NCBI RefSeq assembly: GCF_900100945.1 | Contig: NZ_FNCG01000013.1 | Coordinates: 1 to 64,000, forward strand | DNA: 64,000 nucleotides | Source: Mucilaginibacter gossypii | Lineage (GTDB): Bacteria > Bacteroidota > Bacteroidia > Sphingobacteriales > Sphingobacteriaceae | Reading direction: 5' to 3' | Translations under genes and position numbers: made by a program | Shown: positions 35,922-45,431 of the stretch, piece by piece | Numbering within the stretch: the first letter of the stretch is position 1 | How the letters are laid out: each line of letters opens with the position of its first letter | Notes under the pieces: generated by a model | Told to the model about the DNA's origin: nothing | What the model saw: the letters and a program-made list of their open reading frames with translations, nothing else | Databases searched by the model: none

Positions 35922-36022
35922 CAAAAAGTTTATATTGCATATAAAACAATCCGGGCAAAAATCCATTCACCTATAATAATTAATCATAAAATAGCTTTTA
36001 ACAAATACCCCCGATACTATCT

Positions 36023-36925
36023 ATGAAACCAACCTTACTGATATTGGCCGCAGGGATGGCTAGCCGTTATGGCAGTATGAAACAAGTTGACGGCTTTGGC
36101 CCCAATGGCGAAACAATTATTGATTATTCAATATATGATGCTATAAAAGCAGGCTTCGGCAAAGTTACTTTTATCATCCGCGAAGAGTTTGTTGACAGCT
36201 TTAAGGCCATTTTTGAGCCTAAATTGGCTGGTCGTGTTGAAACAGATTACGTTTTCCAAAGCTTTGACCTTAAGCCATTTGGTATCAACAAAGAAATCGA
36301 ACGCGCCAAACCATGGGGTACAGCCCATGCAGTGCTTGCCGCGCGCAATCAGGTAAAAGAACCTTTTTGCGTAATCAATGCCGATGATTATTACGGCTAT
36401 GACGCGTTTGAAAAAATGGCTAAATTTTTAACTACTGAAGTGAAGGACAATCTGTATTCACTGGTAGGTTATCAGATTGACCGCACCCTTTCTGATTATG
36501 GTTCGGTATCCCGTGGTGTATGTAAAGTTGATGACGCGGGCAACATGGTTGAAATTAACGAGCGTACCGAGGTTTATTTTAAGGAAGATAGTACCGTAGC
36601 TTACAAGGATGCCACCGGCGAGCATGCGCTTCCTAACGATACCCGTGTATCAATGAATTTCTGGGGCTTTACACCGGCTATCTTCAAACAAAGTGAGCAA
36701 ATGTTCGTAGATTTTGTTGCGGCTAACGAAAATAATCCTAAAGCGGAATTCTTTATCCCGCTTGCTGCTGATAAGCTGATTAAAGATGGTACTGCTGCGT
36801 TTAAAGTGATCCCAACCGGTTCAAAATGGTTTGGTGTTACGTATAAAGAAGACAAACCTATCGTTCAAAAAAGCATATCTGACCTGGTAGCTAACGGTGT
36901 TTATCCCGAAAAACTTTGGGACTAA
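36023..36925 (+). CDS. Sugar nucleotidyltransferase family protein
   Basis: This 300-residue protein has the Rossmann-like nucleotidyltransferase fold. LLILAAGMASRYGSMKQ is the nucleotide-binding signature (LAAGxxxR...K), and VINADDYYGYDAF includes the metal-binding Asp pair. The probable reaction is transfer of a nucleotide to a sugar phosphate, as in glucose-1-phosphate uridylyltransferases. The exact substrate is not clear and no kinase or phosphotransferase partner is adjacent. A strong terminator follows. Confidence 0.88.
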   Translation: MKPTLLILAAGMASRYGSMKQVDGFGPNGETIIDYSIYDAIKAGFGKVTFIIREEFVDSFKAIFEPKLAGRVETDYVFQSFDLKPFGINKEIERAKPWGTAHAVLAARNQVKEPFCVINADDYYGYDAFEKMAKFLTTEVKDNLYSLVGYQIDRTLSDYGSVSRGVCKVDDAGNMVEINERTEVYFKEDSTVAYKDATGEHALPNDTRVSMNFWGFTPAIFKQSEQMFVDFVAANENNPKAEFFIPLAADKLIKDGTAAFKVIPTGSKWFGVTYKEDKPIVQKSISDLVANGVYPEKLWD

Positions 36926-36944
36926 TTAATATTTGCTCCTTCAA

Positions 36945-36986
36945 ACAAAAAGCTCCCGTTCCAACCGAACGGGAGCTTTTTGTTTG
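36945..36986. terminator. Two-way intrinsic terminator
   Basis: A 17-bp perfect stem (36945-36961 with 36967-36983; core agctcccgttc / gaacgggagct), 5-nt loop, and T/A runs on both sides. It serves the nucleotidyltransferase and the convergent 37002-37388 gene. Confidence 0.92.
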
Positions 36987-37001
36987 ATATGGCTTCCTAA
37001 A

Positions 37002-37388
37002 TTAGTCCTGGTAAATAAAGAATGTTTTTTGATCACCGTCTTCATAAACGTGCAGGGTTTTCTTAACCACCTGGTTATTGGTTTTAACTTCCATAATGTA
37101 ATCACCATCTTCAAGATTGGTTAAAACATAACCCCTTTCAACATCGGTTTTGGTTGATACAACATCTTTCAGCAAAAGTTCATTTTGTTTGCTATAAACG
37201 CGTATAAATGAACGGCCGTTTTCTGATTTTGCGAGTATTAACTTAACACCGCGGTCGTGGTCAAGGGCTTTAAAGGTAACAACCTCTTTAGCTTTAGGAG
37301 TTACATCGACGGCTTTAGCTGCTGTAGTAGCAAATACACCTGCGCTTAATAATAAGAATAATGCTGATAATTTTATTGAAGTTTTCAT
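37002..37388 (-). CDS. Secreted 128-aa protein, FlgD/Ig-like, unknown
   Basis: A clear signal peptide (MKTSIKLSALFLLLSAGVFA) precedes about 105 residues rich in beta strands. The segment LTNLEDGDYIMEVKTNNQVVKKTLHV resembles the end of FlgD-like or secretion-associated Ig domains (split at the two halves for reading). It probably sits in the periplasm or on the surface. The family is unnamed to my knowledge. Upstream (37389-37668) there is no gene. Confidence 0.75.
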   Translation of the reverse strand: MKTSIKLSALFLLLSAGVFATTAAKAVDVTPKAKEVVTFKALDHDRGVKLILAKSENGRSFIRVYSKQNELLLKDVVSTKTDVERGYVLTNLEDGDYIMEVKTNNQVVKKTLHVYEDGDQKTFFIYQD

Positions 37389-37668
37389 GATTTTGAGCTT
37401 TTAAGTATGTTAAATATTTTGTGTTTGTTATTTCAATGATCAAATGAACAACATTAATTTTAAGTGCTAAAAAGTGTTATACCAGCACCGAAAAGATATA
37501 GACCAATACCCGGAAGTATTCGGCAAACACCAAAAACATGCTAATTATCAGTGTTTTACAAGTTGGTCGAAAATTAAAGGGCGTTTATCGGGCAGGAAAG
37601 CGGGTTGGTCGTTTTTGGGGATGAAATAGAAAAACCCATGCAACGTTTTTTAAGCTCAATTAACAACC

Positions 37669-37785
37669 ATGTCGTTGCGAGGAGCCGCAGGGGAAGAAGC
37701 CCCTGGAGCGACGTGGCAATCTCGTAGCTATATAGATCGGACTTGCATTGGCTACGAGATTGCCGCGCTGCGCTTATAATGACAT
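37669..37785. repeat. Dispersed palindromic repeat, single copy
   Basis: It runs from atgtcgttgcgaggagc to cgcttataatgacat. The left arm ggcaatctcgtagc pairs with gctacgagattgcc in the right arm. It lies in a 580-bp gap between the 37002 gene and the glucosidase; I see no gene in the rest of the gap. Confidence 0.8.
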
Positions 37786-37969
37786 GGTTTCTATTTGTTT
37801 TCCAAAGCAACTTTCCCCTTCCCAATACCTATGGTTACAAACGAGCGAGAGTTAAATGAAAAGAGGAAAATCCGTTGACGTTTATCTCAAAATCTACATT
37901 TAACAAAACCAACCTAACCAAACAACGTTGCCTTTAAGTACCTTTATCTATTCCGGGTACCCCACAGGC

Positions 37970-40234
37970 ATGAATTTAGAAATTGCAGGTAACGTACAGG
38001 GCTTTAAACAACAAGATGGTATTTTAACAATTAAAACCGCCGAAGCCGAAGCAAGGGTTTATATCTATAGCCCTACAATTATCAGGGTAAGCATCAGTAA
38101 AAATTTCAACCCGGATGATCCTTCCTTTGCGGTAATCAGGCAGCCACTGGCCGATTTCGATTTTGATGAGTCATCGGTCAATATTGATATTACTACACCC
38201 GCCTTAAGGCTCAGTATTCAGAAATCGCCACTACGTTTCAACTTTTTTACTGCAGGTGGTATCTCGCTGAGTGAAGATGACGCCCGCTTTGGTACAAACT
38301 GGCAGGGCGAACGGGTGATCTGTTATCGCCGGTTGTTTGAGGGTGAACGGTTTATTGGCCTGGGCGAAAAAACAGGTAACCTCGACAGGCGTGGCGCGGC
38401 GTATGTAAACTGGAATACCGATGCGCCAAACCACACGCCCGAATCCGATCCGCTGTATAAAACCTTTCCGTTTTTTATAGGATTACACAGCGGGTTAACT
38501 TACGGTTTGTTTCTTGACAATACCCATAAAAGCTACTTCGACTTTGGTGCATCCACAGATGAAGAAACAAGCTGGTTCGGTGCCGATGGCGGCGATTTGA
38601 ATTACTACTTTTTCGGGGCACAGGGTGTTGCCAAAATAATTGAAGATTATACCTGGCTTACCGGCAGGATGGAAATGCCGCCGCTCTGGAGCCTGGGCTA
38701 TCAGCAATGCCGATGGAGTTATATGAGTGCCGATGAAGTGTTGAACATCGCCCAAACCTTTCGCAAAAAACAGATCCCTGCCGATGTAATGTACTGCGAT
38801 ATCGACTATATGGACGATTTCAAGATCTTCACCTGGAACAAAAAAACTTTCCCTAAACCCAAGCAAATGCTCGATAAACTAAAGGAGATGGACTTTAGGC
38901 TGGTTACCATTGTTGATCCGGGAATTAAGGTAGAAGAAGGTTATAAGGAATACGATGAGGGTATTGAGCAGGATTATTTTGCCAAATATCCCGACGGCGA
39001 AAATTATACCGGCTATGTGTGGCCGGGCCGCTGTCACTTTCCAGATTTTTTCAGGGAAGAGGTACGCGAATGGTGGGGAGCAGCCTTTACCGCTCTTACC
39101 CAACCCGGCGTTGAAGGTTTCTGGAATGATATGAACGAGCCTGCCGCCTGGGGGCAAAATATCCCATGGATAGTAAAGTTTGGAGATAAGTTTATGCCGG
39201 AAGTGCGTAATGCCTATGGCATGCAAATGGCCCGCGCCACTTATGATGGCACAAGAAAGATCATGGGAAACAAACGGCCGTTTGTACTTACCCGCGCGGC
39301 TTATTCGGGCACACAACGCTATTCGGCCGTGTGGACGGGCGATAATACCGGCACCGATGCCCATATGCTTTTAGGACAACGGCTGGTAAATAGTTTGGGT
39401 ATTACAGGTATGAGTTTTATCGGGGTGGATATCGGCGGCTTCAGCGGCAACCCTACGTCTGAGCTCATGGTACGCTGGAACTCCCTTGGTGTATATACCC
39501 CAATGTTTCGCAATCATGCTATACAAGGCAGTAAAATGCGCGAACCATGGGAATGGGGTAAGGGTAATGAACAAATCATTAAGAAGGACATTGAACAACG
39601 GTACAAAATCCTGCCCTACCTGTACAGCAGCTTTTATCAATCAACCCAAACCGGCCTGCCGGTAAGCCGCACATTAGCTATTGAGCACAGTTTTGACGGG
39701 AATGTTTTTGATGAGCGTTTTCAAAATGAATTTATGTTTGGCGACGCGATGCTGGTTGCTCCTGTTGAAAGCACTAAACTAACCGAAGATGTTTACCTGC
39801 CCCGAGGCTCGTGGTATAGGTTAAGCAGCGATAGGTTTTATGAGGGAGAACAGATTGTTAATGTTCAGGCGCCATTAACCGATCTGCCGGTATTTGTTAG
39901 GGCCGGCGGTATTATCCCCATGCAAAGTGTTGTACAAAGCACCAATGAAAAAGGTGACGGTATATTGCAGGTACACGTATGGAACGGCAGGGAAGCAAAT
40001 AGCTTTGTGTATTATGAAGATGACGGGGTATCATATGATTATGAGCAGGACATTTATTATAAACGGACTATCGCTTTTAATCCAATCGAAAAAACAATTA
40101 ATTTATCATCAGTTGAAGGCTCATTTAAATCGAGGTTTATGCAGTTGAGATTTGTTTTGCATGGTTTTGATGGGGTTAAGCTGCAGGAAGAAATAATAGA
40201 GAATAAAAGCGGAGAGATTGAAGTGAAATTATAA
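37970..40234 (+). CDS. GH31 alpha-glucosidase family protein
   Basis: The enzyme hydrolyses alpha-linked glucosides or related alpha-glycosides. It is about 754 residues long with the GH31 order: N-terminal beta domain (FIGLGEKTGNLDRRG near 140), TIM barrel, C-terminal beta domains. The nucleophile is D387 in FWNDMNEPA and the acid/base is D458 in WTGDN. No signal peptide is visible from the ATG at 37970, so it is probably cytoplasmic. A TTG 42 bp upstream is in frame but less likely. The gene stands alone. Confidence 0.93.
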   Translation: MNLEIAGNVQGFKQQDGILTIKTAEAEARVYIYSPTIIRVSISKNFNPDDPSFAVIRQPLADFDFDESSVNIDITTPALRLSIQKSPLRFNFFTAGGISLSEDDARFGTNWQGERVICYRRLFEGERFIGLGEKTGNLDRRGAAYVNWNTDAPNHTPESDPLYKTFPFFIGLHSGLTYGLFLDNTHKSYFDFGASTDEETSWFGADGGDLNYYFFGAQGVAKIIEDYTWLTGRMEMPPLWSLGYQQCRWSYMSADEVLNIAQTFRKKQIPADVMYCDIDYMDDFKIFTWNKKTFPKPKQMLDKLKEMDFRLVTIVDPGIKVEEGYKEYDEGIEQDYFAKYPDGENYTGYVWPGRCHFPDFFREEVREWWGAAFTALTQPGVEGFWNDMNEPAAWGQNIPWIVKFGDKFMPEVRNAYGMQMARATYDGTRKIMGNKRPFVLTRAAYSGTQRYSAVWTGDNTGTDAHMLLGQRLVNSLGITGMSFIGVDIGGFSGNPTSELMVRWNSLGVYTPMFRNHAIQGSKMREPWEWGKGNEQIIKKDIEQRYKILPYLYSSFYQSTQTGLPVSRTLAIEHSFDGNVFDERFQNEFMFGDAMLVAPVESTKLTEDVYLPRGSWYRLSSDRFYEGEQIVNVQAPLTDLPVFVRAGGIIPMQSVVQSTNEKGDGILQVHVWNGREANSFVYYEDDGVSYDYEQDIYYKRTIAFNPIEKTINLSSVEGSFKSRFMQLRFVLHGFDGVKLQEEIIENKSGEIEVKL

Positions 40235-40551
40235 TTGTTGTTTCATTTCTTTGAGTAGTGATCGAACCAGTCTCATGGTTTGTAATACGCGGCGGGAGGG
40301 GGCTCAGGTGCCCAAAACAGGCTGGCCTGCCATTCGGCCTCAGAGAGGTATGATGATTATGGAAAATTTAAAGAATGGCGGGATCCAGCGGAGCCTCCTA
40401 ATTGTGGACGAAACATTGGCTAACCTTTTGCCTTTACTCATCGTTCAAAATGGGTATGAACAATATTATAGCATTCTGCTCCTAAATATTTTCAAAATTT
40501 CTTTAATTAATTGATAATAAGTTAAATTTGCGCGGAATTAAAATCCTAAAC
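40235..40551. other. Intergenic region with possible gene fossil
   Basis: No convincing gene lies here. On the minus strand two short frames read like pieces of one protein, LSEAEWQASLFWAPEPP and then, after a frame change, RRVLQTMRLVRSLLKEMK ending at 40236. They could be the remains of a lost gene, but I do not recognise them. The right end contains the promoter of the next gene. Confidence 0.3.
40523..40530 (+). promoter_or_regulatory. -7 box for the first lipoprotein of a tandem pair
   Basis: TAAATTTG matches TAnnTTTG. It overlaps an in-frame TTG at 40528, which supports the ATG at 40552 as the true start. Confidence 0.55.
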
Positions 40552-41352
40552 ATGAAACACAAGTACAAAATTATAGTATTGCTGCTTGCCGGTATTACTG
40601 CCATTTACACTTCGTGCCATAAGCTTAACATGGCGCCTAATAATCAAAGTACAGTAAGTAAAAAAGAAGCGAGTGTGCAAATTGCGCAAAGCCTTGTTGG
40701 CATTTTTAACCCCGAAAACGGCGGGTTTGATTTTAAGAGCGGTTTAAGTATGCCAACCGATCTATCCCTGAACAAAAAAGGTAAGATCAAAGTACAATCT
40801 GTTGACCCTCGGCCACAGTGCGGCGCCAAAATGGATACCACGATAGCATTTAATTTAGATCAAAGCGATACCTCAAAAATTGATATCTGGGCTAAGGTTA
40901 AATATGAGCTTACCTGTACCAATGGAGTGCCTTCAGGTGTTACCGCTAATGATAGTTTAAATATGACTATGACAGGCAGCGGTTTTACGATGGTTTTAAA
41001 AATGGGTGAAAACCTGGTACTCAGAAGCCTTAATCCGGGTGTTGAACACGCGCAATACTCTTTTGATGGCCCTGTGAATTATTATGCCAGGGTTAACTAC
41101 ACCAAACCTACAACAGACCAGCCAAATGTTGAAGGCACGTTTAACTACAATTTTAAATCAATTGTTGTTGATCCAACAAAAGACCCAGATTTTATTTTAA
41201 GCGGAAGTGCTACCTTTTCGAGTAAAGGAAGTATTGGAAAAAATGTCTGGAACTATAAAGGGACAATAACGTTTTTAGGTGGTCACAAAGCTAAGATCAC
41301 TATCGATGGTACTGTTTACACCGCCGATCTGATGACAGGCGAAGTTAATTAA
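40552..41352 (+). CDS. Lipoprotein of an unnamed family (copy 1)
   Basis: A lipoprotein signal ends in IYTSC (lipobox Cys about residue 22). The mature part is about 245 residues, strand-rich, with the end FSSKGSIGKNVWNYKGTI then FLGGHKAKITIDG and LMTGEV. This ending is shared with the gene at 41690, so the two are tandem paralogues. The body has a VQSVDPRPQCGAKMDTT stretch with a matching counterpart (KVQSTYSCGFYIDTS) in the other. The family is unknown to me; a surface-exposed structural role is possible. A terminator separates the two. Confidence 0.8.
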   Translation: MKHKYKIIVLLLAGITAIYTSCHKLNMAPNNQSTVSKKEASVQIAQSLVGIFNPENGGFDFKSGLSMPTDLSLNKKGKIKVQSVDPRPQCGAKMDTTIAFNLDQSDTSKIDIWAKVKYELTCTNGVPSGVTANDSLNMTMTGSGFTMVLKMGENLVLRSLNPGVEHAQYSFDGPVNYYARVNYTKPTTDQPNVEGTFNYNFKSIVVDPTKDPDFILSGSATFSSKGSIGKNVWNYKGTITFLGGHKAKITIDGTVYTADLMTGEVN

Positions 41353-41374
41353 ATTCGTTTTTAAATATATGTAG

Positions 41375-41407
41375 AGCCCTGCTCCCTAATAGGAGGCAGG
41401 GCTTTTT
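41375..41407 (+). terminator. Intrinsic terminator after lipoprotein copy 1
   Basis: The stem agccctgctcc / ggaggcagggct with a short loop is followed by five T. Further on, at 41489-41507, a small hairpin tttccccg / cggggaaa lies in the otherwise empty gap to 41690. Confidence 0.85.
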
Positions 41408-41689
41408 GTATGCTATGGTTTTTCAAAACGGCATGCTTTTTATCACCTTGTATTTGATAAAAAAAACGGGGAATATTTTCCACGTATTTTTCCCCGAAGC
41501 GGGGAAAGTAGGTAGTGGGTGTGTTTTGTGTTCCGTTGCTATCAGCAGTATAAATCTTTAACTGTTTTATAAAAAAGGAAAATGAGCCTAAAAACACATA
41601 TCCCGGCCGTTTTTTTTGCGAATTTTTTACCTGGTGGTATGCTTATTGCGAAATGAGGCAAAGAGATCTAAACTTTATCTTATACGTTT

Positions 41690-42466
41690 ATGAAACTAAA
41701 TCTACGGAGTGTATTACCTTTATTAGCAGGTGTGGCTGTTCTTTATTCGGCCTGTACAAAAACAGGAATTAATGTAAAACCTGATCCATCAACTGTAAAA
41801 GCAAGCGATAATGTAGCCAGTTCGGCCATTGCAGATAACCTGGCAAAATCGTTGGCCGGCTCATTTGGAGGGGCCAGCCTTAACGACGGTGTTACCCCCT
41901 CAACCAATGCCTCATCAAAGCTTAAAGTACAGAGTACTTATAGTTGCGGTTTTTATATTGATACCAGCCTGAACCGTGTATTTAACCAGGGTGATACTTT
42001 AAAAGCAACCAAAACAGGCGGTACTAAATATTATTTTATTTGTGACGGCAACAAAACTGTTGGTTACGATTCGGTTGATTCATTAAATACCGAAGGCAGT
42101 GGCCCGGGTTATTCATTCGTTTACAATATTGTGCAGAAATATAAGGTTAGGGGCCTTAACACCAATAACTCAAACTTCTCGCTTGATGGTCCGATGAAAG
42201 CCTATGTTGATAACGAATACACTAAATACAAAACGTTTAGCAGGGTGCATAATACCTACGTGTTCACTAACCTGTATGTACATGGCAACGATAAGTTTGA
42301 TATCAGCAGCGGCACAGCTACTTTCCGTTCGGAAGGAAAAACAAACGGCGGCGGCTGGGATTATAGCGGCACCATTGTTTTCCTGGGCAACCACAAGGCA
42401 AAGCTAACTTTCCTTAATAAAATTTTCTTAATTGATTTACTAACCGGTAAATCAACACCTGCATAA
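41690..42466 (+). CDS. Lipoprotein of an unnamed family (copy 2)
   Basis: The lipoprotein signal ends in LYSAC (Cys about 22). The C-terminal 60 residues repeat the pattern of copy 1: SGTATFRSEG, GGWDYSGTIVFLGNHKAKL and LIDLLTGK. The central SLDGPMKAYVDNEYTKYK matches SFDGPVNYYARVNYTKPT in copy 1. It therefore arose by duplication with considerable divergence. Its function is unknown. It has its own terminator and probably its own promoter. Confidence 0.8.
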   Translation: MKLNLRSVLPLLAGVAVLYSACTKTGINVKPDPSTVKASDNVASSAIADNLAKSLAGSFGGASLNDGVTPSTNASSKLKVQSTYSCGFYIDTSLNRVFNQGDTLKATKTGGTKYYFICDGNKTVGYDSVDSLNTEGSGPGYSFVYNIVQKYKVRGLNTNNSNFSLDGPMKAYVDNEYTKYKTFSRVHNTYVFTNLYVHGNDKFDISSGTATFRSEGKTNGGGWDYSGTIVFLGNHKAKLTFLNKIFLIDLLTGKSTPA

Positions 42467-42492
42467 TCACAATCTTTCAATCAATCAATTAT

Positions 42493-42525
42493 GCCCTGTG
42501 CCGGTTTCCGGTACGGGGCTTTTTT
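42493..42525 (+). terminator. Intrinsic terminator after lipoprotein copy 2
   Basis: The stem gccctgtgccgg / ccggtacggggc (with G-U pairs) is followed by six T. A fragment of the ccccctttagggcgccggggg repeat lies just before the next gene (about 42568-42592). Confidence 0.8.
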
Positions 42526-42599
42526 GTGCCTGAAACAATAACTTATTATATTGCCGTCCCATCCTGTTGCTCCCCCTTTAGGGCGCCGGGGGATCAATC

Positions 42600-43847
42600 A
42601 TGAAACGCCTCTTATCAAACCTAACTTTCCAGGTACTCATTGCCATTGCCCTTGGGGTAGTGGCCGGCTTATATGTTAAAGGTTTTGCCCCGACTGCCGA
42701 ACTCATCAGCAAAACGTTCATCAGTCTCATCACCATGCTGATTGCGCCTATCATATTTTTAACCATTGTGCTGGGCATTGCCGGCATGAGCGATATGAAA
42801 AAAGTGGGCAGGGTAGGCGGTAAAGCTTTGTTGTATTTCGAGATCGTAACCACGTTCGCACTTGTCATCGGTGTTACCGTAGCCAATATTATTAAACCCG
42901 GTGCCGGTTTTGAAAACCATGCAGCAAAAATGGATACCGGCAAATTAGCCGTTTACGAAAAAGCTGCCGCCGAAATGCATTGGGGCGATTTTATTGCCCA
43001 TATAGTCCCCTCAAATATGTTTAAAGCTTTTGCTGAAGGCGATATTTTGCAGATCCTGTTTTTTGCGATACTGTTTGGTTTTGGGTTAAGCAGGATGGGT
43101 AAAAGTGGCGAAGCGGTTATTCAGCTATTTGATAAGCTTTCGAAAGTGTTTTTTAATATCATGAAGATAGTGATGAAGGTGGCGCCGATAGGGGCTTTTG
43201 CAGGGATGGCCTTTACGGTGAGCAAATATGGTATCCAAACCCTTAAACCGCTGGCTTTGTTGATGGGCTCGGTTTATCTGACCATGTTCCTGTTCATATT
43301 TGTAGTATTGAATATTATTTGCCGGCTGTTTAAGTTCAGCCTTTGGGAATATCTGAAATACATCAGGCAAGAGATCCTGATTGTGCTTGGTACATCCTCA
43401 TCCGAATCGGCATTACCGGCCATGATGGAGAAAATGGAAAAGTTTGGCTGTTCCAAATCGGTGGTGGGTCTGGTGATCCCCACGGGGTATTCTTTTAATT
43501 TGGATGGCACTACGATTTACTTGTCCATGTGCGTGATATTCCTGGCGCAGGTGTTTAATATCCCGCTTTCATTAGGGCAGGAGTTAACGATTATCGGGAT
43601 CCTGATGATCACTTCCAAAGGAGCAGCAGGTGTAACCGGAAGCGGTTTTATTGTGCTCACCAGCACGCTCACAGCCATCAAAATAATCCCGGTTGAAGGG
43701 CTGGCGATATTAATAGGGGTCGACAGGTTTATGTCGGAAGCGCGGGCCATTACCAATGTGATTGGCAATGGTGTGGCGACAATTGTGATTGCGAAGAGTG
43801 AAGGGGAGTTTGTTGCCCAGCCCGCTGAAAGGGGAGTTAATGAATAA
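42600..43847 (+). CDS. Dicarboxylate/amino acid:cation symporter
   Basis: This 415-residue inner-membrane transporter of the DAACS (GltP/DctA) family takes up glutamate, aspartate or C4-dicarboxylates with Na+ or H+. Family marks are the serine-rich motif GTSSSESALPAMM (about 263-275), the GYSFNLDGTTIYLS motif (about 299-312) and the C-terminal GVDRFMSEARAITNVIGN. About eight membrane helices and two hairpins are expected. It overlaps the next small gene by 8 bases. Confidence 0.93.
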   Translation: MKRLLSNLTFQVLIAIALGVVAGLYVKGFAPTAELISKTFISLITMLIAPIIFLTIVLGIAGMSDMKKVGRVGGKALLYFEIVTTFALVIGVTVANIIKPGAGFENHAAKMDTGKLAVYEKAAAEMHWGDFIAHIVPSNMFKAFAEGDILQILFFAILFGFGLSRMGKSGEAVIQLFDKLSKVFFNIMKIVMKVAPIGAFAGMAFTVSKYGIQTLKPLALLMGSVYLTMFLFIFVVLNIICRLFKFSLWEYLKYIRQEILIVLGTSSSESALPAMMEKMEKFGCSKSVVGLVIPTGYSFNLDGTTIYLSMCVIFLAQVFNIPLSLGQELTIIGILMITSKGAAGVTGSGFIVLTSTLTAIKIIPVEGLAILIGVDRFMSEARAITNVIGNGVATIVIAKSEGEFVAQPAERGVNE

Positions 43848-44043
43848 ATCGGATATATATATATTATTAACAATTTTCAAAGCACTGGTTTTGTTAACTG
43901 GTTTGACATTTACTGCGATCAATTTTATCCCGGGTATTTCTGGCGATAAAGTGAAACTTAAAAAAGCCGGGATTATATTTCTTGCTACGTTTTTGGTGTT
44001 CGTTTTAATTACAGCGGTTGAATTTGCAATTGCATTCAATTAG
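43840..44043 (+). CDS. Small two-helix membrane protein (67 aa)
   Basis: The ATG at 43840 overlaps the symporter stop by 8 bases and is preceded by an aaaggggag stretch that can act as a ribosome site. Two hydrophobic segments (about residues 5-27 and 40-64) are separated by a charged loop (GDKVKLKKAG). The overlap points to translational coupling with the symporter. I do not recognise it; it may be a small accessory membrane protein. Confidence 0.6.
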   Translation: MNKSDIYILLTIFKALVLLTGLTFTAINFIPGISGDKVKLKKAGIIFLATFLVFVLITAVEFAIAFN

Positions 44044-44081
44044 TAATTGGCCACGTTATGGATGGTAGTGTAATGATTTCG

Positions 44082-44209
44082 GATTTTGTCTGAACCGGGA
44101 TTTATAGGATTTTTTTGATTTACGGTTTTTTGTCTGGACCCGAATCTACCAGAATGAAAAGCAAATTCAATAAATTGCTAAAATTCGTTTAATTCGAGTT
44201 CAGACAAAT
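44082..44209. repeat. GTCTGAAC-framed dispersed repeat
   Basis: It begins with gattttgtctgaacc and ends with gagttcagacaaat, the ends being inverted. The interior is AT-rich with ttcaataaattgctaaaatt. A close relative is at 54911-55020. The following stretch to 44390 has no gene. Confidence 0.7.
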
Positions 44210-44390
44210 AGCCTGGGCCGCAGGCAACGCCCTAATTTAGTTGGCAGTAGATAGTTTTCAGTTGACAGTTTTATTCAACGGGAACTTTATAATCATAAAA
44301 AATTTAAAACACATAAACACCCTATAACCACATCCAATCCCCTTAAAAGTCACTTTTATGTTAACATATAAATTTAGATTACAATAGGGT

Positions 44391-44419
44391 TTGACATTCG
44401 GGCAAAAACTTTAGCTTTG
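44391..44419 (+). promoter_or_regulatory. Promoter of sucD
   Basis: TTG at 44391-44393 and TAGCTTTG at 44412-44419 are 18 bp apart, matching the Bacteroidota -33/-7 pattern. The ATG is 22 bp downstream of the -7 box. Confidence 0.75.
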
Positions 44420-44441
44420 CCGTACTAAAACGAAAAAACCA

Positions 44442-45320
44442 ATGAGTGTACTCGTAAATAAAGATTCAAAAGTTATTGTACAAGGTTTCACCGGTAAAGA
44501 AGGGTCATACCATGCCGAGCAAATGATTGCTTATGGCACTCAGTTAGTTGGTGGTGTTACACCAGGTAAAGGTGGTCAGACCCATTTAGACAGGCCGGTT
44601 TTTAACACGGTTAAAGATGCCGTTGTTGCAACCGGTGCCGATGTATCCATCATTTTTGTACCTCCTGCTTTTGGTGCAGATGCCATTATGGAAGCTGCTG
44701 AAGCCGGCATTAAGGTTATTGTTTGTATTACCGAAGGGATCCCTACAAAGGATATGATCGCAGTAAAAGAATATCTTACAGATAAGGATGCACGCCTGAT
44801 TGGTCCTAACTGCCCCGGTATCATCACTGCTGATGAGAGCAAAATTGGTATCATGCCTGGCTTTATTTTCAAAAAAGGTAACGTTGGCGTGGTTTCAAAA
44901 TCAGGTACTTTAACTTATGAAGCGGTTGACCAGGTGGTTAAAGCCGGTTTGGGTATCACTACAGCTATCGGTATTGGTGGCGACCCGATCATTGGTACAC
45001 CAACCAAAGAAGCTGTTGAATTATTAATGAACGATCCGGAAACTCATGGTATCATCATGATTGGTGAAATTGGCGGAAATATGGAAGCTGATGCTGCCCG
45101 CTGGATCAAAGCAAACGGTACTAAACCGGTTGTTGGTTTCATTGCTGGTCAAACAGCGCCTCCGGGCCGCCGTATGGGCCACGCAGGTGCTATCGTAGGT
45201 GGTGCCGATGATACTGCTGCTGCTAAAATGAAGATCATGGCCGAGTGCGGTATCCGAGTGGTTGAGTCGCCAGCTGAAATTGGCGCTGCCATGGCAGAAG
45301 AATTGGCTAAGTTAGCTTAA
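44442..45320 (+). CDS. sucD: Succinate-CoA ligase, alpha subunit
   Basis: This citric-acid-cycle subunit forms the active site phosphohistidine that links nucleotide phosphorylation to cleavage of succinyl-CoA. It is 292 residues. The CoA-binding Rossmann start is VLVNKDSKVIVQGFTGKEG. The ligase signature region contains GPNCPGIIT. The phosphorylated His is H247 in RRMGHAGAIVGG. The beta subunit gene (sucC) is not adjacent, which is common in this phylum. A terminator follows. Confidence 0.97.
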   Translation: MSVLVNKDSKVIVQGFTGKEGSYHAEQMIAYGTQLVGGVTPGKGGQTHLDRPVFNTVKDAVVATGADVSIIFVPPAFGADAIMEAAEAGIKVIVCITEGIPTKDMIAVKEYLTDKDARLIGPNCPGIITADESKIGIMPGFIFKKGNVGVVSKSGTLTYEAVDQVVKAGLGITTAIGIGGDPIIGTPTKEAVELLMNDPETHGIIMIGEIGGNMEADAARWIKANGTKPVVGFIAGQTAPPGRRMGHAGAIVGGADDTAAAKMKIMAECGIRVVESPAEIGAAMAEELAKLA

Positions 45321-45366
45321 TGCTTAAGGCGCAAAGCCGAAAGCGAAAAGCTTTTTAATATTGAAG

Positions 45367-45396
45367 ATCCCGGTCATGATTTGGCCGGGATTTTTT
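45367..45396 (+). terminator. Intrinsic terminator of sucD
   Basis: The stem atcccggtc / ggccgggat (45367-45375 with 45383-45391) is followed by a run of six T. It lies about 45 bp after the stop codon. Confidence 0.9.
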
Positions 45397-45431
45397 AGTT
45401 TAAGATGATTACTTCTTAAATCTCAAAAAAC

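Noticed and set aside
37928..37969. Upstream TTG start for the GH31 enzyme
   Set aside because: The added 14 residues look unlike the family and the ATG at 37970 is a normal start.
38879..39364. Minus-strand frame of 161 codons opposite the GH31 gene
   Set aside because: Antisense to a well-supported enzyme with both catalytic residues.
40251..40514. Plus-strand frame of 87 codons
   Set aside because: It begins at TTG, has no recognisable product, and the minus strand gives a better though still weak hint of a gene fossil.
41361..41597. Minus-strand frame of 78 codons between the two lipoproteins
   Set aside because: It covers a terminator and a hairpin and has no domain.
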